The translations under genes and the position numbers were made by a program. Positions 9,301 through 18,022 of a stretch of 55,012 bases of DNA are shown here, piece after piece. The stretch spans positions 1-55,012 of the forward strand of contig CAMFND010000161.1 in the NCBI GenBank assembly GCA_945965395.1, read 5' to 3'. The first letter of the stretch is position 1; the number at the start of each line of letters is the position of its first letter. This DNA is from an uncultured Bacteroides sp. (GTDB lineage: Bacteria > Bacteroidota > Bacteroidia > Bacteroidales > Bacteroidaceae). The notes below the pieces were generated by a model. That model ran no database searches and had not been told where the DNA came from. It saw only the letters and a list, made by a program, of their open reading frames with translations.

Positions 9301-10749
9301 TTAATATCCTGCTAATTGTTCCAACAGAGAATTTGCATCTAATGCAGCCAATGGCAATGGATAATATTCTTTTGCTTTATCTGGCACAGGCCTATTAGGC
9401 TTCCGAACTAATACATAAGTTTGCAATTTATTGTTCCTTATTAAATCTTTTCTACGACTTTTTTCAAAACACAATTCATGCAATCTTTCTTCTAACAAAG
9501 TTTCCAAAAATCCCTGTTTTGTTGAATTTGTTCCAATATTCTCAATAGGTTCCAGCCCTGCCCTTTTTCGAACATCATTCAAACATCGAAACTTTTCAAC
9601 TGTTTGTTGCCCTGTTTCTGTCTGTAAACCATTAATAGCTTCTGCCTTCATTAATAGAACATCTGCATATCTAATCAATGGGAAATTCTGTTCACCATCA
9701 TTAACGGGAAATCCAGCAGTTCGATTGTAATATTTAAAACAATGTGGCTTAAAAGTAACAGTCTGGCCTGCAGCATTCACTCCTGTTGTAATATAAGTAA
9801 TACTTTTTCTTTTATCATTAGGTTCATAGCTATTATACAAATAATCAGTCGGTCCATACATTGCCCAACCAGTATATATAGTACCCTGAAGTTCAATAGG
9901 AAGGAAAAAGTCTGTAGAAGTAGAGCCTTCATCCTCAGATTTCAAACTTGCTCTATGTTGTATCTCAAATATATTCTCATATCCGGCATTCTTATTAGCG
10001 GGATCATAAATATCTGCATAATCATCATATAAATGGAAATTATTCCCATCACCAATGACCAAATTACAATATTTTAAAGCTTGTTCGTAATTTAATTGTT
10101 GCAAATACATCCGAGCAAGCATTGCCTGAGCTGCAAATTTAGTAGCCCGTCCTTCTTCCCATACATTGACTGCAGGTAAAACTTTCTCAGACTCCAATAA
10201 ATCTTTTTCTATCTGTAAATAAATTTCATCAACCGTTGCACGAGGTTTCTTCAAATTATCTTTATCAGCTGAAGCTAATAACCACAATGGGACACCGCCA
10301 AAAAGATTTACCAATTCAAAATAATACACCCCACGCAAGAATTTTGCCTGCGCAACAAACAATTCACGATCTTCAACATCAACAGGTAATAAGTCAATAA
10401 TTACATTACATCGTTTAACTCCTTCAAAAAGGTCTAAATACACAGCTTCAAAAATATCATACTCTGAGGAATAAGTATAACTATCTAACAATACTTCATG
10501 ATCCCCATAAGTATCATTGTAAGATGTAGCTTCATCTGTTCCAAGAATACCCAAACCTATTGAAAATTTATAATCAAACCCATCTTGCAACATTGCATAT
10601 GCACCATTCATTGCTTTATCTGCTCCTTCTTTTGTCAAATATGCATTTTCAGGTGTCAACTGGCTAAATGTTTCTTCTTCTAAAAAATCAGCACAACCAG
10701 ATAAGGTTAGAGCCAATATAGACATAGATATAAATAAAATCTTTTTCAT
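9301..10749 (-). CDS. SusD/RagB-family nutrient-binding outer-membrane lipoprotein
   Basis: This 482-residue SusD-like lipoprotein has the lipobox LSGC (Cys19), followed by the acidic ADFLEEE characteristic of surface-exposed SusD proteins. The N-terminal helical TPR-like SusD region and the C-terminal RagB region (with the typical end pattern NDVRKRAG, then EERLHELCFE and RRKDLIR) are both complete. SusD proteins form a lid on SusC and deliver ligand to the barrel. The gene lies 12 bp downstream of the SusC 3' fragment and is intact, in contrast to its broken partner. Confidence 0.93.
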   Translation of the reverse strand: MKKILFISMSILALTLSGCADFLEEETFSQLTPENAYLTKEGADKAMNGAYAMLQDGFDYKFSIGLGILGTDEATSYNDTYGDHEVLLDSYTYSSEYDIFEAVYLDLFEGVKRCNVIIDLLPVDVEDRELFVAQAKFLRGVYYFELVNLFGGVPLWLLASADKDNLKKPRATVDEIYLQIEKDLLESEKVLPAVNVWEEGRATKFAAQAMLARMYLQQLNYEQALKYCNLVIGDGNNFHLYDDYADIYDPANKNAGYENIFEIQHRASLKSEDEGSTSTDFFLPIELQGTIYTGWAMYGPTDYLYNSYEPNDKRKSITYITTGVNAAGQTVTFKPHCFKYYNRTAGFPVNDGEQNFPLIRYADVLLMKAEAINGLQTETGQQTVEKFRCLNDVRKRAGLEPIENIGTNSTKQGFLETLLEERLHELCFEKSRRKDLIRNNKLQTYVLVRKPNRPVPDKAKEYYPLPLAALDANSLLEQLAGY

Positions 10750-10761
10750 ATAATATTAAAT

Positions 10762-12417
10762 TTAAAAATTAATAGAAAGACCTCCCATAAAAACACGACA
10801 AGCCGGATAAGGATTAGCATTATTAGTCTCCACGTCAAATCCCGTATAATCAGTGAAAGTTAATAAATTCTGTACTGAAGCATATATTCTAATGTTATTT
10901 ACAAATAACTTTTTATTAATACTATGTGGAAATGTATATCCTAGCTCTACATTTTTAACCCTAATATAATCTCCTTTTTGATAGACTCCATCTGTTTCAT
11001 ACAACTGAGAATTTGTACTTCCTAAGCGAGGATATTTATTACTTGGCCGATCCACAGTCCAATAATTATTATAATAATCAAGACTCATATTAGCACTTGG
11101 AGAATAAGAATCAAGATACGCAAAAGGATTATATATCTTATGTCCTCCCGCAAATGTTAGAAAAACTGTGAAATCGAATCCATACAATTTAAATGTATTT
11201 GAGAAACTACCAAAATACTGAGGTACTGTCTGCCCTACAAAATCACGGTCATCATCATCTATAATATTATTTCTATTTGCATCGATGATTTTATAATCAC
11301 CTGGCTCTGCATTGTATACTTTAGCTACCTCAGCCTCATCGGATTGCCATATACCTCCAAACCGTTTAGTATAAATTACATTTATTGATTTCCCAACAAA
11401 ATAATCACCAACACGATTTAACCCATTGTAAAGCTTCTCTATTTCATTATCATTAAAAGAATAGGTAAAGCTTGTCTGCCAAACAAAATTCTTTGTATTA
11501 AAGTTCACTGTATTTAAAGTAAATTCAAAGCCTTTATTTCTCATAGCTCCAACATTGACTAATGCTGTCCTATAACCAGATTCAAGAGGTAAAGGTACAT
11601 TATATAACAAATCATATGTATATTTATCATAGGTATCAATAGAACCAGACAGTCTATTATTAAAAAATGCAAAATCAAGTCCAAGATCAAACTGGCGAGA
11701 TTTCTCCCACGTTAAATCCGGCTGTGCTAATATGGAGGTTCTAGATCCCGTCGCCAAATCTCCTCCAAATACATAATCTGTGTACCGACTACTAGCAGCA
11801 TCAACTTGCGCCATTGATTGATATGAACCAATTTCCTGATTCCCGACAATACCATAACTTGTACGCAACTTTAAATTATCAAGGAAATCTACATCTTTTA
11901 GAAAATCCTCTTGATTAATTCTCCATGCGAATCCTCCAGACGGGAAATATCCCCATTTATTCCCTTTAGCAAAACGAGAAGAACCATCTGCTCTCAAAGT
12001 TACAGTCAGCAAATACTTATCCAGAAGAGAATAATTCGCACGAACAAAGAAAGAAGCTAAAGTGGATTTCACCCTATCTGAATTCACAAACTTAGGAGTC
12101 CCGGTTCCTAAATTATCATTTTGAGTAATATTAGATGCATTTAAAACTTGAGTTGTTACTTTAGTCCAATTAAAAACAGAAGCAGAGAATCCACCCACTG
12201 CTGTCAATCGATGAATACCTTTATTCAAATTATAAGTAAGAGTATTTTCTGTTTGCATATAAAACTGCTCACCATTCTCGCGGTCTGAAATATTAGTATT
12301 CTTATATATTCCAGTCATACGTGAATCTTGAAAAACGTTACTCTGATTATTAATAAATTCTCCACCATTTTCTGTTCTCAACTTAAGATTCTTTATTAGC
12401 TCCGCTTCCAAACTCAC
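10762..12417 (-). CDS. SusC-like TonB-dependent receptor, C-terminal fragment (frameshifted gene)
   Basis: This 551-residue open frame encodes most of the beta-barrel of a SusC/RagA outer-membrane transporter, ending in the usual aromatic-rich last strand (...GGLSINF). It has no signal peptide and its nominal start is a GTG at 12417. In-frame sequence upstream reads INASVSLEAEL before running out, so it is the continuation of the 12425-13699 frame displaced by +1 (or -2). Joined, the halves make about 975-980 residues, normal for SusC. Alone this part cannot be exported. Either the locus is recently inactivated or the sequence has an indel near 12425. Confidence 0.88.
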   Translation of the reverse strand: MSLEAELIKNLKLRTENGGEFINNQSNVFQDSRMTGIYKNTNISDRENGEQFYMQTENTLTYNLNKGIHRLTAVGGFSASVFNWTKVTTQVLNASNITQNDNLGTGTPKFVNSDRVKSTLASFFVRANYSLLDKYLLTVTLRADGSSRFAKGNKWGYFPSGGFAWRINQEDFLKDVDFLDNLKLRTSYGIVGNQEIGSYQSMAQVDAASSRYTDYVFGGDLATGSRTSILAQPDLTWEKSRQFDLGLDFAFFNNRLSGSIDTYDKYTYDLLYNVPLPLESGYRTALVNVGAMRNKGFEFTLNTVNFNTKNFVWQTSFTYSFNDNEIEKLYNGLNRVGDYFVGKSINVIYTKRFGGIWQSDEAEVAKVYNAEPGDYKIIDANRNNIIDDDDRDFVGQTVPQYFGSFSNTFKLYGFDFTVFLTFAGGHKIYNPFAYLDSYSPSANMSLDYYNNYWTVDRPSNKYPRLGSTNSQLYETDGVYQKGDYIRVKNVELGYTFPHSINKKLFVNNIRIYASVQNLLTFTDYTGFDVETNNANPYPACRVFMGGLSINF

Positions 12418-12424
12418 AGATGCA

Positions 12425-13699
12425 TTAATACAAATTATTTTTAAAATACGTCACTGCAGCAAGAGGATTTGGACGAAGTAAAAGATTATCATAATAAGTT
12501 CCATCTTCATTAAATACTGGAGCTGTCGGTTTAGATGCAACGGCACTTCCAACAGTCCCTTGATCTAAACTATTCATCCCGGCTACTCCATCTGTATTAC
12601 TAGAATTTGTAGACGATCTAATCACATTAAACTTTACTCCCATAGTCAACCATTTATTAAGTTTAGAATCCAAGTTGAATCTAAGGCTCCCTTTTTGATA
12701 GCCTGTATTTTTTATAATTCCTTCTTGATCAACCCAATCTAACCCCAAATAATAGGTGTTTTTATCTGTACCTCCAGATATACCTAAATTATAATTTTGA
12801 TAAAATCCTGATTGTGTTATTAAATCTTGCCAATCTGTAGACCCTCCTGTCTCAAACATACGCAATTCTTCTTTATCCCAAAGATATGTATTATCAGTTG
12901 CCTTATCTAAAACCTCTTTAAACTGAGCGGCATTAAGAACATCTTGCTTATTTATAAATTGTTGTACTCCCCAATTTGTATTAAAAGTGATTTTTGCCTT
13001 GCCACTTTTTCCTTTTTTAGTCGTGACAAGAATGATTCCATTTGATGCTCTAGAACCATATATTGCAGTAGAAGCAGCATCTTTTAATACTTCTATAGAC
13101 TCAATATCAGATGGAGCAATAACATCCAATCCTGCATTAGACATTACACCATCTATAATATACAAAGGTGTATTACTTGCACCTCCATTTCCAAACGAAC
13201 CATTTCCACGAATAATAATATTAGATGATCCCCCTGGTTTAAATGAGCCCTTAGATATTAATACACCTGTAGCAAGACCTTGCAAAGCGTCTGCTGCCGA
13301 ACCAACTTTAACATTACTCAATTCATCTGGTTTTATTGACACTATAGAACTTGTTAAATCACTTTTTTTGGCTGTACCATAACCAATGGCTACAACCTCA
13401 TCTAACTCTATAGCCGATTCATACATAGTCACATTTACAGTACTCTTTCCACCAACTGGAACATTTTCGGTTTTCATTCCAACTAACGAAAAAACCAATG
13501 TATGATTTTCTCCTATTCTAATTGTATACTTTCCATCGACATCAGTAATTGTTCCCTGAGAAGTTTCCTTACATACAACTGTAACTCCTGGCAATGGATT
13601 TTGATTAATATCAATAACAGTTCCAGAAACCAAGTTCTGAGCCATCGATGTATTTAGATATAAACACATCAGCATTAAAATAAAAAGACTTTTTTTCAT
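12425..13699 (-). CDS. SusC-like TonB-dependent receptor, N-terminal fragment (frameshifted gene)
   Basis: This 424-residue frame holds a signal peptide (1-20, ending SMAQ), a carboxypeptidase-like regulatory domain (about 22-100), the TonB-dependent plug (about 105-230, with GYGTAKKSDLTSSI and the SusC hallmark ASTAIYGSRASNGIILVTTKKG region) and the first barrel strands. It stops abruptly at TAA after FKNNLY, where family members continue. The rest is in another frame at 10762-12417. SusC proteins import SusD-bound ligands across the outer membrane using TonB energy. The start is 10 bp after the ribokinase stop, inside one operon. As written the receptor is truncated inside its barrel and should not work. 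Confidence 0.88.
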   Translation of the reverse strand: MKKSLFILMLMCLYLNTSMAQNLVSGTVIDINQNPLPGVTVVCKETSQGTITDVDGKYTIRIGENHTLVFSLVGMKTENVPVGGKSTVNVTMYESAIELDEVVAIGYGTAKKSDLTSSIVSIKPDELSNVKVGSAADALQGLATGVLISKGSFKPGGSSNIIIRGNGSFGNGGASNTPLYIIDGVMSNAGLDVIAPSDIESIEVLKDAASTAIYGSRASNGIILVTTKKGKSGKAKITFNTNWGVQQFINKQDVLNAAQFKEVLDKATDNTYLWDKEELRMFETGGSTDWQDLITQSGFYQNYNLGISGGTDKNTYYLGLDWVDQEGIIKNTGYQKGSLRFNLDSKLNKWLTMGVKFNVIRSSTNSSNTDGVAGMNSLDQGTVGSAVASKPTAPVFNEDGTYYDNLLLRPNPLAAVTYFKNNLY

Positions 13700-13709
13700 A
13701 GATATACAT

Positions 13710-14630
13710 TTATTTTGTTAAACTCTTTTTTATAAACTCCTCTACTTCGTTTAATGTTGGAATAGACGGCTGTGCTCCCATACGAGTAACCGCTATAGCA
13801 GAAGCAGCACTAGCGAAACGCAGAACATCTTGATTTAACTGTCCATGCACATATGCAACAGCAAGGGCACCACAAAAAACATCACCTGCAGCAGTAGTAT
13901 CAACAGCATTAACAGAAAAACTAGGAACGAAATACGACTCCAAACTTGTTTTGACATAAGCCCCCTTGCTTCCTAATGTAATAATAACTTCTTTAGCTCC
14001 AGCATTAAATAACTTACTAGCCACACACTCTATTGTTTCATCATTCAATGAAGAATTACTGATATATTCTGCCTCATTTTCATTTACAACCAATAAATCA
14101 ACAATCCTCATCAATTCAGAATCTATAATACAAGCTGGAGCTGGATTAAAAATAACTTTAACCCCCTTTTTATGAGCTATTAAAGCTACCTGCTTAATCG
14201 TTTCATAAGGAATCTCGGCCTGTAGCAATAACACATCTGCTTCCTCCAAAAGCACATCAATATTTTTCAGAGATGCCATCAAAAGTGAGCTATTTGCCCC
14301 TGGAGCAACTGCAATGCAGTTCTCTGCATTATCTGCGACTAATATCAGTGCAACACCAGTAGGCTTTTGCTTATCAATCACAATCCTATCCGTAACAATT
14401 CCCTCCTTAATATAATACTCTTTTAGCATTTCTGCATACATATCATTGCCTAAAGCTGTTACAAACGTAACCTCCCCCCCAAGACGAGCTGCAGCTACAG
14501 CCTGATTTGCTCCCTTTCCGCCATAAGCCTGGAGAAAACTAGCTTTTCCAACAGTCTCACCAGGCAATGGCAAATGACCGACTCGAGCGACCATATCAAT
14601 ATTAGAACTCCCAACAACTACAATTTTCAT
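13710..14630 (-). CDS. rbsK: Ribokinase (second copy)
   Basis: This 306-residue PfkB-family sugar kinase has a ribokinase-type N-terminus (VVGSSNIDMV, with GGKGANQAVAAARLGG at about 38-53) and the C-terminal anion-hole/catalytic-base motif DTTAAGD followed by VFCGAL. It phosphorylates D-ribose to ribose 5-phosphate with ATP in the cytoplasm. The Ala in place of the first Gly of the common GAGD form is a tolerated variation in this family. It lies 17 bp after the other ribokinase and 10 bp before susC. Two adjacent, clearly homologous kinases imply divided substrate or regulatory roles, for example ribose versus deoxyribose or another nucleoside sugar, which is inference. Confidence 0.9.
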   Translation of the reverse strand: MKIVVVGSSNIDMVARVGHLPLPGETVGKASFLQAYGGKGANQAVAAARLGGEVTFVTALGNDMYAEMLKEYYIKEGIVTDRIVIDKQKPTGVALILVADNAENCIAVAPGANSSLLMASLKNIDVLLEEADVLLLQAEIPYETIKQVALIAHKKGVKVIFNPAPACIIDSELMRIVDLLVVNENEAEYISNSSLNDETIECVASKLFNAGAKEVIITLGSKGAYVKTSLESYFVPSFSVNAVDTTAAGDVFCGALAVAYVHGQLNQDVLRFASAASAIAVTRMGAQPSIPTLNEVEEFIKKSLTK

Positions 14631-14647
14631 AATATCATTTATTAAGA

Positions 14648-15571
14648 TTATATATTAATTTCACTTCTATATGGAATAGCACTTTGAGCACCTATGCGAG
14701 TTACAGCTAATGAGGCTGCAATATTAGCGAACTTCACTGCATCTGTTAAAGAATGTCCTTCTGACAAATAAACACTAAAAGCACCACAAAACACATCTCC
14801 TGCACCAGTTGTATCTATTGCTTCCACTTCTTTAGCTGGAAGCAACGTATACATTTCTCCTTCTTTAACATATGCTCCTTCTTTCCCTAATGTGATTACA
14901 ACATTTTCTATTCCCCTTTCACCAATGATCTGTGCAGCACGATGAGCACTTTCTATATCAGTAACCTTTACCCCTGATAACATTTCTGCTTCAATTCTAT
15001 TTGGAAGAATAGCATGAATATTGCTTAAAAATGAATCACTTAATCCAGAGGCAGGAGCTGGGTTCAAAATAATCTTCTTCCCATAACGATTAGCTAACTC
15101 AACTGCGTACTCAACAGCTTCCATAGGAATTTCCAATTGAATAAGAATTATATCAGCTTCTACAATCTTACTTACAGCTTTACTGATATCTTCAGTCGAT
15201 AAAGAACGATTTGCCCCTGGAGCAACAATAATGCTATTTTCTCCAAATGAATCCACCGAAATAAGAGCCACACCTGAAGGACTTTTAGAATCTGTAAAAA
15301 TAAAATCTGTATTTATCTTTTCTGATTTATATATCTCCAAAGCCTGAAGTCCAAATAAATCATAACCAATTTTAGATATAAAAGTCACTTCAGCTCCTAA
15401 TCTCGAAGCTGAAATTGCTTGGTTAGCTCCTTTTCCACCTGGATTCATATAAAAAGTCCCCCCCAAAATAGTTTCTCCCGGAATTGGTAATCGGTTAGCC
15501 TTCACGACCATATCGGTATTACAACTACCGATTACCACAATTTTAGATTTATGCCCTAACGATATTTCCAT
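14648..15571 (-). CDS. rbsK: Ribokinase (first copy)
   Basis: This 307-residue PfkB-family kinase has the motifs VVIGSCNTDMVV at the N-terminus, NPGGKGANQAISASRLGAE near residue 45 and the catalytic DTTGAGD motif in the C-terminal half. The open frame reaches upstream to 15628, but the residues before MEISLGHKS are hydrophobic and unrelated to ribokinases, so I place the start at 15571. Its likely reaction is ATP-dependent phosphorylation of D-ribose. It is the first gene after a 180-bp gap and probably opens the metabolic operon. A tentative minus-strand -7 element TTTCTTTG lies at 15593-15600. Confidence 0.9.
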   Translation of the reverse strand: MEISLGHKSKIVVIGSCNTDMVVKANRLPIPGETILGGTFYMNPGGKGANQAISASRLGAEVTFISKIGYDLFGLQALEIYKSEKINTDFIFTDSKSPSGVALISVDSFGENSIIVAPGANRSLSTEDISKAVSKIVEADIILIQLEIPMEAVEYAVELANRYGKKIILNPAPASGLSDSFLSNIHAILPNRIEAEMLSGVKVTDIESAHRAAQIIGERGIENVVITLGKEGAYVKEGEMYTLLPAKEVEAIDTTGAGDVFCGAFSVYLSEGHSLTDAVKFANIAASLAVTRIGAQSAIPYRSEINI

Positions 15572-15658
15572 AATATTTTTAATTAAGATATACAAAGAAA
15601 AAAAGAATAGAGATACAAAGAATTGCACTTATATCGAATAAATATAATTACAAAAAGA

Positions 15659-15704
15659 AGACAGTGTCAAATAAAGCCTCCTAAAAGCAATATCAACACT
15701 GTCT
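15659..15704 (-). terminator. Inverted repeat with T-rich tail in the rbsR-rbsK gap (terminator or operator)
   Basis: AGACAGTGT at 15659-15667 and ACACTGTCT at 15696-15704 are perfect 9-bp inverted repeats 28 bp apart. On the minus strand the stem is followed by TCTTTTTG, so it may terminate the regulator transcript. The wide, perfect dyad and its position just upstream of the rbsK start also fit an operator or attenuator for the ribose operon. Confidence 0.45.
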
Positions 15705-15751
15705 ATCAATAATATTATTATAATTTCAAACGATATAAATCAGAAGTATTT

Positions 15752-17299
15752 TTAAAAGCTTATCCTATCCTTTACATGACGCTCTAACACTATAGATAAA
15801 TCACTTTTCAGAACTTTAGATTCTATCCAAGCTACAAAATCAAAGAGTCGTAAAAGCTGACGTTCATATTTATCATTGTATAGTTCGTAAACTTCTATAC
15901 GTAACTTATCCCAAAATTTTTCTCTATCTCTACGCAAAATGGGAAGATTTCTTTTATTTAAAAAACGTAATATTACCCGTTCTGTTTTAAATGCTTGTAT
16001 GGAACGAGATGAGATAAGTCCTCGAAGTATGGAGTTTACTTCATATTGTATTAATTCAAATTCCTCCAACTCATAATAAGCAATAAGACGGACCAAACGA
16101 ATTGTCCTCATTAAAGGTAAATACTTGATATTATGATCTACGACAGAATTCCCTATAATTTTCTTAGCCAACTTATATTCCTGGTTCCCAATATGAACCA
16201 ACGTTGAATAAAGTAACAATTCACTTTTACGAATTGGAGTTAACCATACCATCTTCTCAAAAAGAGAAGACTGATAATCTTCCATTATCCTTTTACATTC
16301 CACAAAATTACCTTTATCTAAATATGGGAAAAGCTTGTATTGAAAAAGTAAACATGTCGCATTTATCTTAAATTCTAATGCTGAAGATTCTTTTATGATT
16401 TTCTCTAACTTATCTAAAAAATAAGGCATATCATTATATGCTCTTATTGAACGTAAATTGCTTAACACTCCTTCCAATACTGCTAAATAATAGACCGGAG
16501 GAGTCGACCAAAAACGTTGATTCTGTTCAAATAATAAATTTAACTCTTTGTAAGTATTTAAAGCAGCTTTATAATCTCCTGTTTCCATCAAATAATTAGC
16601 CTGGAAAAGTTTATGATTTCGAATCAATTCAAAATTGCCCTCCAAATCAGAAGAGGCAGTAAGATAAAGTTCGCTAACAACTAAATCATTCAAATCTTGC
16701 TTCTGCTTAGCAGTACGTATTGCTCCCCAATGCATCAAACGATATTTCAATAAATTATGTAAAGAAGATTGTTCTACAATTTTCCTAATCTTTTTTAAAG
16801 ACTCATTTTGAATAAAATGTCTATGAAACAATTCCCTCTCTGTTATCCCCAAAAAGTTCAAATGCAATAAATACTCCAGTTCTATTTTAACTGCAATAAT
16901 TAAAATCTCATTTATTTCATAATATTCAGCTTGCTTAATTACATCTGACAATACATCAAAACATTCCTCAAATAATGAACGCTCATAAAGCATACGCGCC
17001 TTACACAAACTACTAAATAAATCATAGTAAATATCTTTATGACGACGAAGCAATATAAGACTATCTAATAATTTCTCATACAAATACTGAACAGATATTT
17101 CAAAAGAAGCATTCGGTCTATATATATGAAATTCATCTTTCACTTGATCTCCATCTGGAAACTTATTCTTCACAATAATATCATAAATAATCAAATAATC
17201 CTTCTTATTATGTTCTTTCATTACTTGCTGACAAAAATGTTTTTTTTCAGCCTTTGATAAAGAACATATTAAAGATATAACCGAATCAATCTTTCTCAT
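15752..17299 (-). CDS. rbsR: Large all-helical protein, RbsR-like putative regulator of the ribose locus
   Basis: This 515-residue protein has no signal peptide or membrane segment and reads as helix after helix with TPR-like spacing (for example GDYKAALNTYKELNLLFEQN). I do not see a classical helix-turn-helix. Its position and orientation match the regulator (BT2802, RbsR) I recall at the head of the B. thetaiotaomicron ribose locus, hence the tentative symbol. A role as ribose- or ribose-phosphate-responsive transcription factor is inference. It begins only 14 bp after the stop of the upstream response regulator, so readthrough from that operon is possible, but its AT-rich composition is that of the ribose genes. 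Confidence 0.6.
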   Translation of the reverse strand: MRKIDSVISLICSLSKAEKKHFCQQVMKEHNKKDYLIIYDIIVKNKFPDGDQVKDEFHIYRPNASFEISVQYLYEKLLDSLILLRRHKDIYYDLFSSLCKARMLYERSLFEECFDVLSDVIKQAEYYEINEILIIAVKIELEYLLHLNFLGITERELFHRHFIQNESLKKIRKIVEQSSLHNLLKYRLMHWGAIRTAKQKQDLNDLVVSELYLTASSDLEGNFELIRNHKLFQANYLMETGDYKAALNTYKELNLLFEQNQRFWSTPPVYYLAVLEGVLSNLRSIRAYNDMPYFLDKLEKIIKESSALEFKINATCLLFQYKLFPYLDKGNFVECKRIMEDYQSSLFEKMVWLTPIRKSELLLYSTLVHIGNQEYKLAKKIIGNSVVDHNIKYLPLMRTIRLVRLIAYYELEEFELIQYEVNSILRGLISSRSIQAFKTERVILRFLNKRNLPILRRDREKFWDKLRIEVYELYNDKYERQLLRLFDFVAWIESKVLKSDLSIVLERHVKDRISF

Positions 17300-17313
17300 A
17301 TCTAATTGTCTTT

Positions 17314-18021
17314 CTAAACTTCTTCCAACATCAAACCCACTCCCTTCACAGTCTTCAGTTCCACCGTATCATCGGCCGCTAACAGTTTGCGCAAGCGAGA
17401 CACAAACACATCCAAACTGCGCGAAGCAAAATAATCTTCCTCCGTATTCCATAGACGCGACAAGATGACTTCCCGCCGCACAATCTGTCCCTTGTGCTCA
17501 CACAACATACGAAGCAAATCAGCTTCCCGCGCCGTCAGCATCCGTTCTTCTCCCCCTTTCTGCTTCCATACGCCACGCACCGTATCAAAGGAGAACTGTT
17601 TCCCGATGGGTACCTCCCGGACTTCTTTCTGCGCCGACATCCCTCGCGTCAGTTTCAGCAATGCCGTGATATGCGCATGCAGTTCCTCGGCCAGAAATGG
17701 CTTTTTGACATAGTTATTCACACCCAGTTCATAACCTTTCACCACATCTTTCGGTGACACACGCCCGGAAGTAAACAAGATGGGCACATGCTCATCCTGC
17801 TCCCGGATACGCCGTACCATCTCATATCCGTCCATTACCGGCATCTCAATGTCGGCTACGATGACATCCGGCTGCTGTGCCTTCCAAACGGCCAGTCCTT
17901 CCTCGCCATTGGATGCCGTCAGCACCTTATACCCTCCAATCATATCCTCCAGACCACCCTGAATGATATAACACAGATTCGCGTCATCTTCCACCAACAA
18001 CAATTTGATTATCTCTTCCAT
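17314..18021 (-). CDS. OmpR-family response regulator
   Basis: This 235-residue two-domain regulator has a receiver domain (about 6-120) with acidic residues Glu11-Asp12-Asp13, phospho-acceptor Asp57 in VADIEMP and Lys107 in KKPF. A winged-helix trans_reg_C domain (about 135-233) follows. The open frame extends to 18150, but those extra residues overlap the kinase gene and look unlike a receiver, so I start at ATG 18021, one base after the kinase stop. OmpR-type effectors bind direct repeats with an 11-bp period, and such a triplet lies upstream of the divergent barrel gene at 19452-19478. RprY-like regulators of Bacteroides share this build. Confidence 0.92.
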   Translation of the reverse strand: MEEIIKLLLVEDDANLCYIIQGGLEDMIGGYKVLTASNGEEGLAVWKAQQPDVIVADIEMPVMDGYEMVRRIREQDEHVPILFTSGRVSPKDVVKGYELGVNNYVKKPFLAEELHAHITALLKLTRGMSAQKEVREVPIGKQFSFDTVRGVWKQKGGEERMLTAREADLLRMLCEHKGQIVRREVILSRLWNTEEDYFASRSLDVFVSRLRKLLAADDTVELKTVKGVGLMLEEV

Positions 18022-18022
18022 T

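Noticed and set aside
12425-12445. Programmed ribosomal frameshift in susC
   Set aside because: No slippery heptamer in the right frame or stimulatory structure is visible, and SusC genes are not known to use frameshifting. A mutation or sequence error is simpler.
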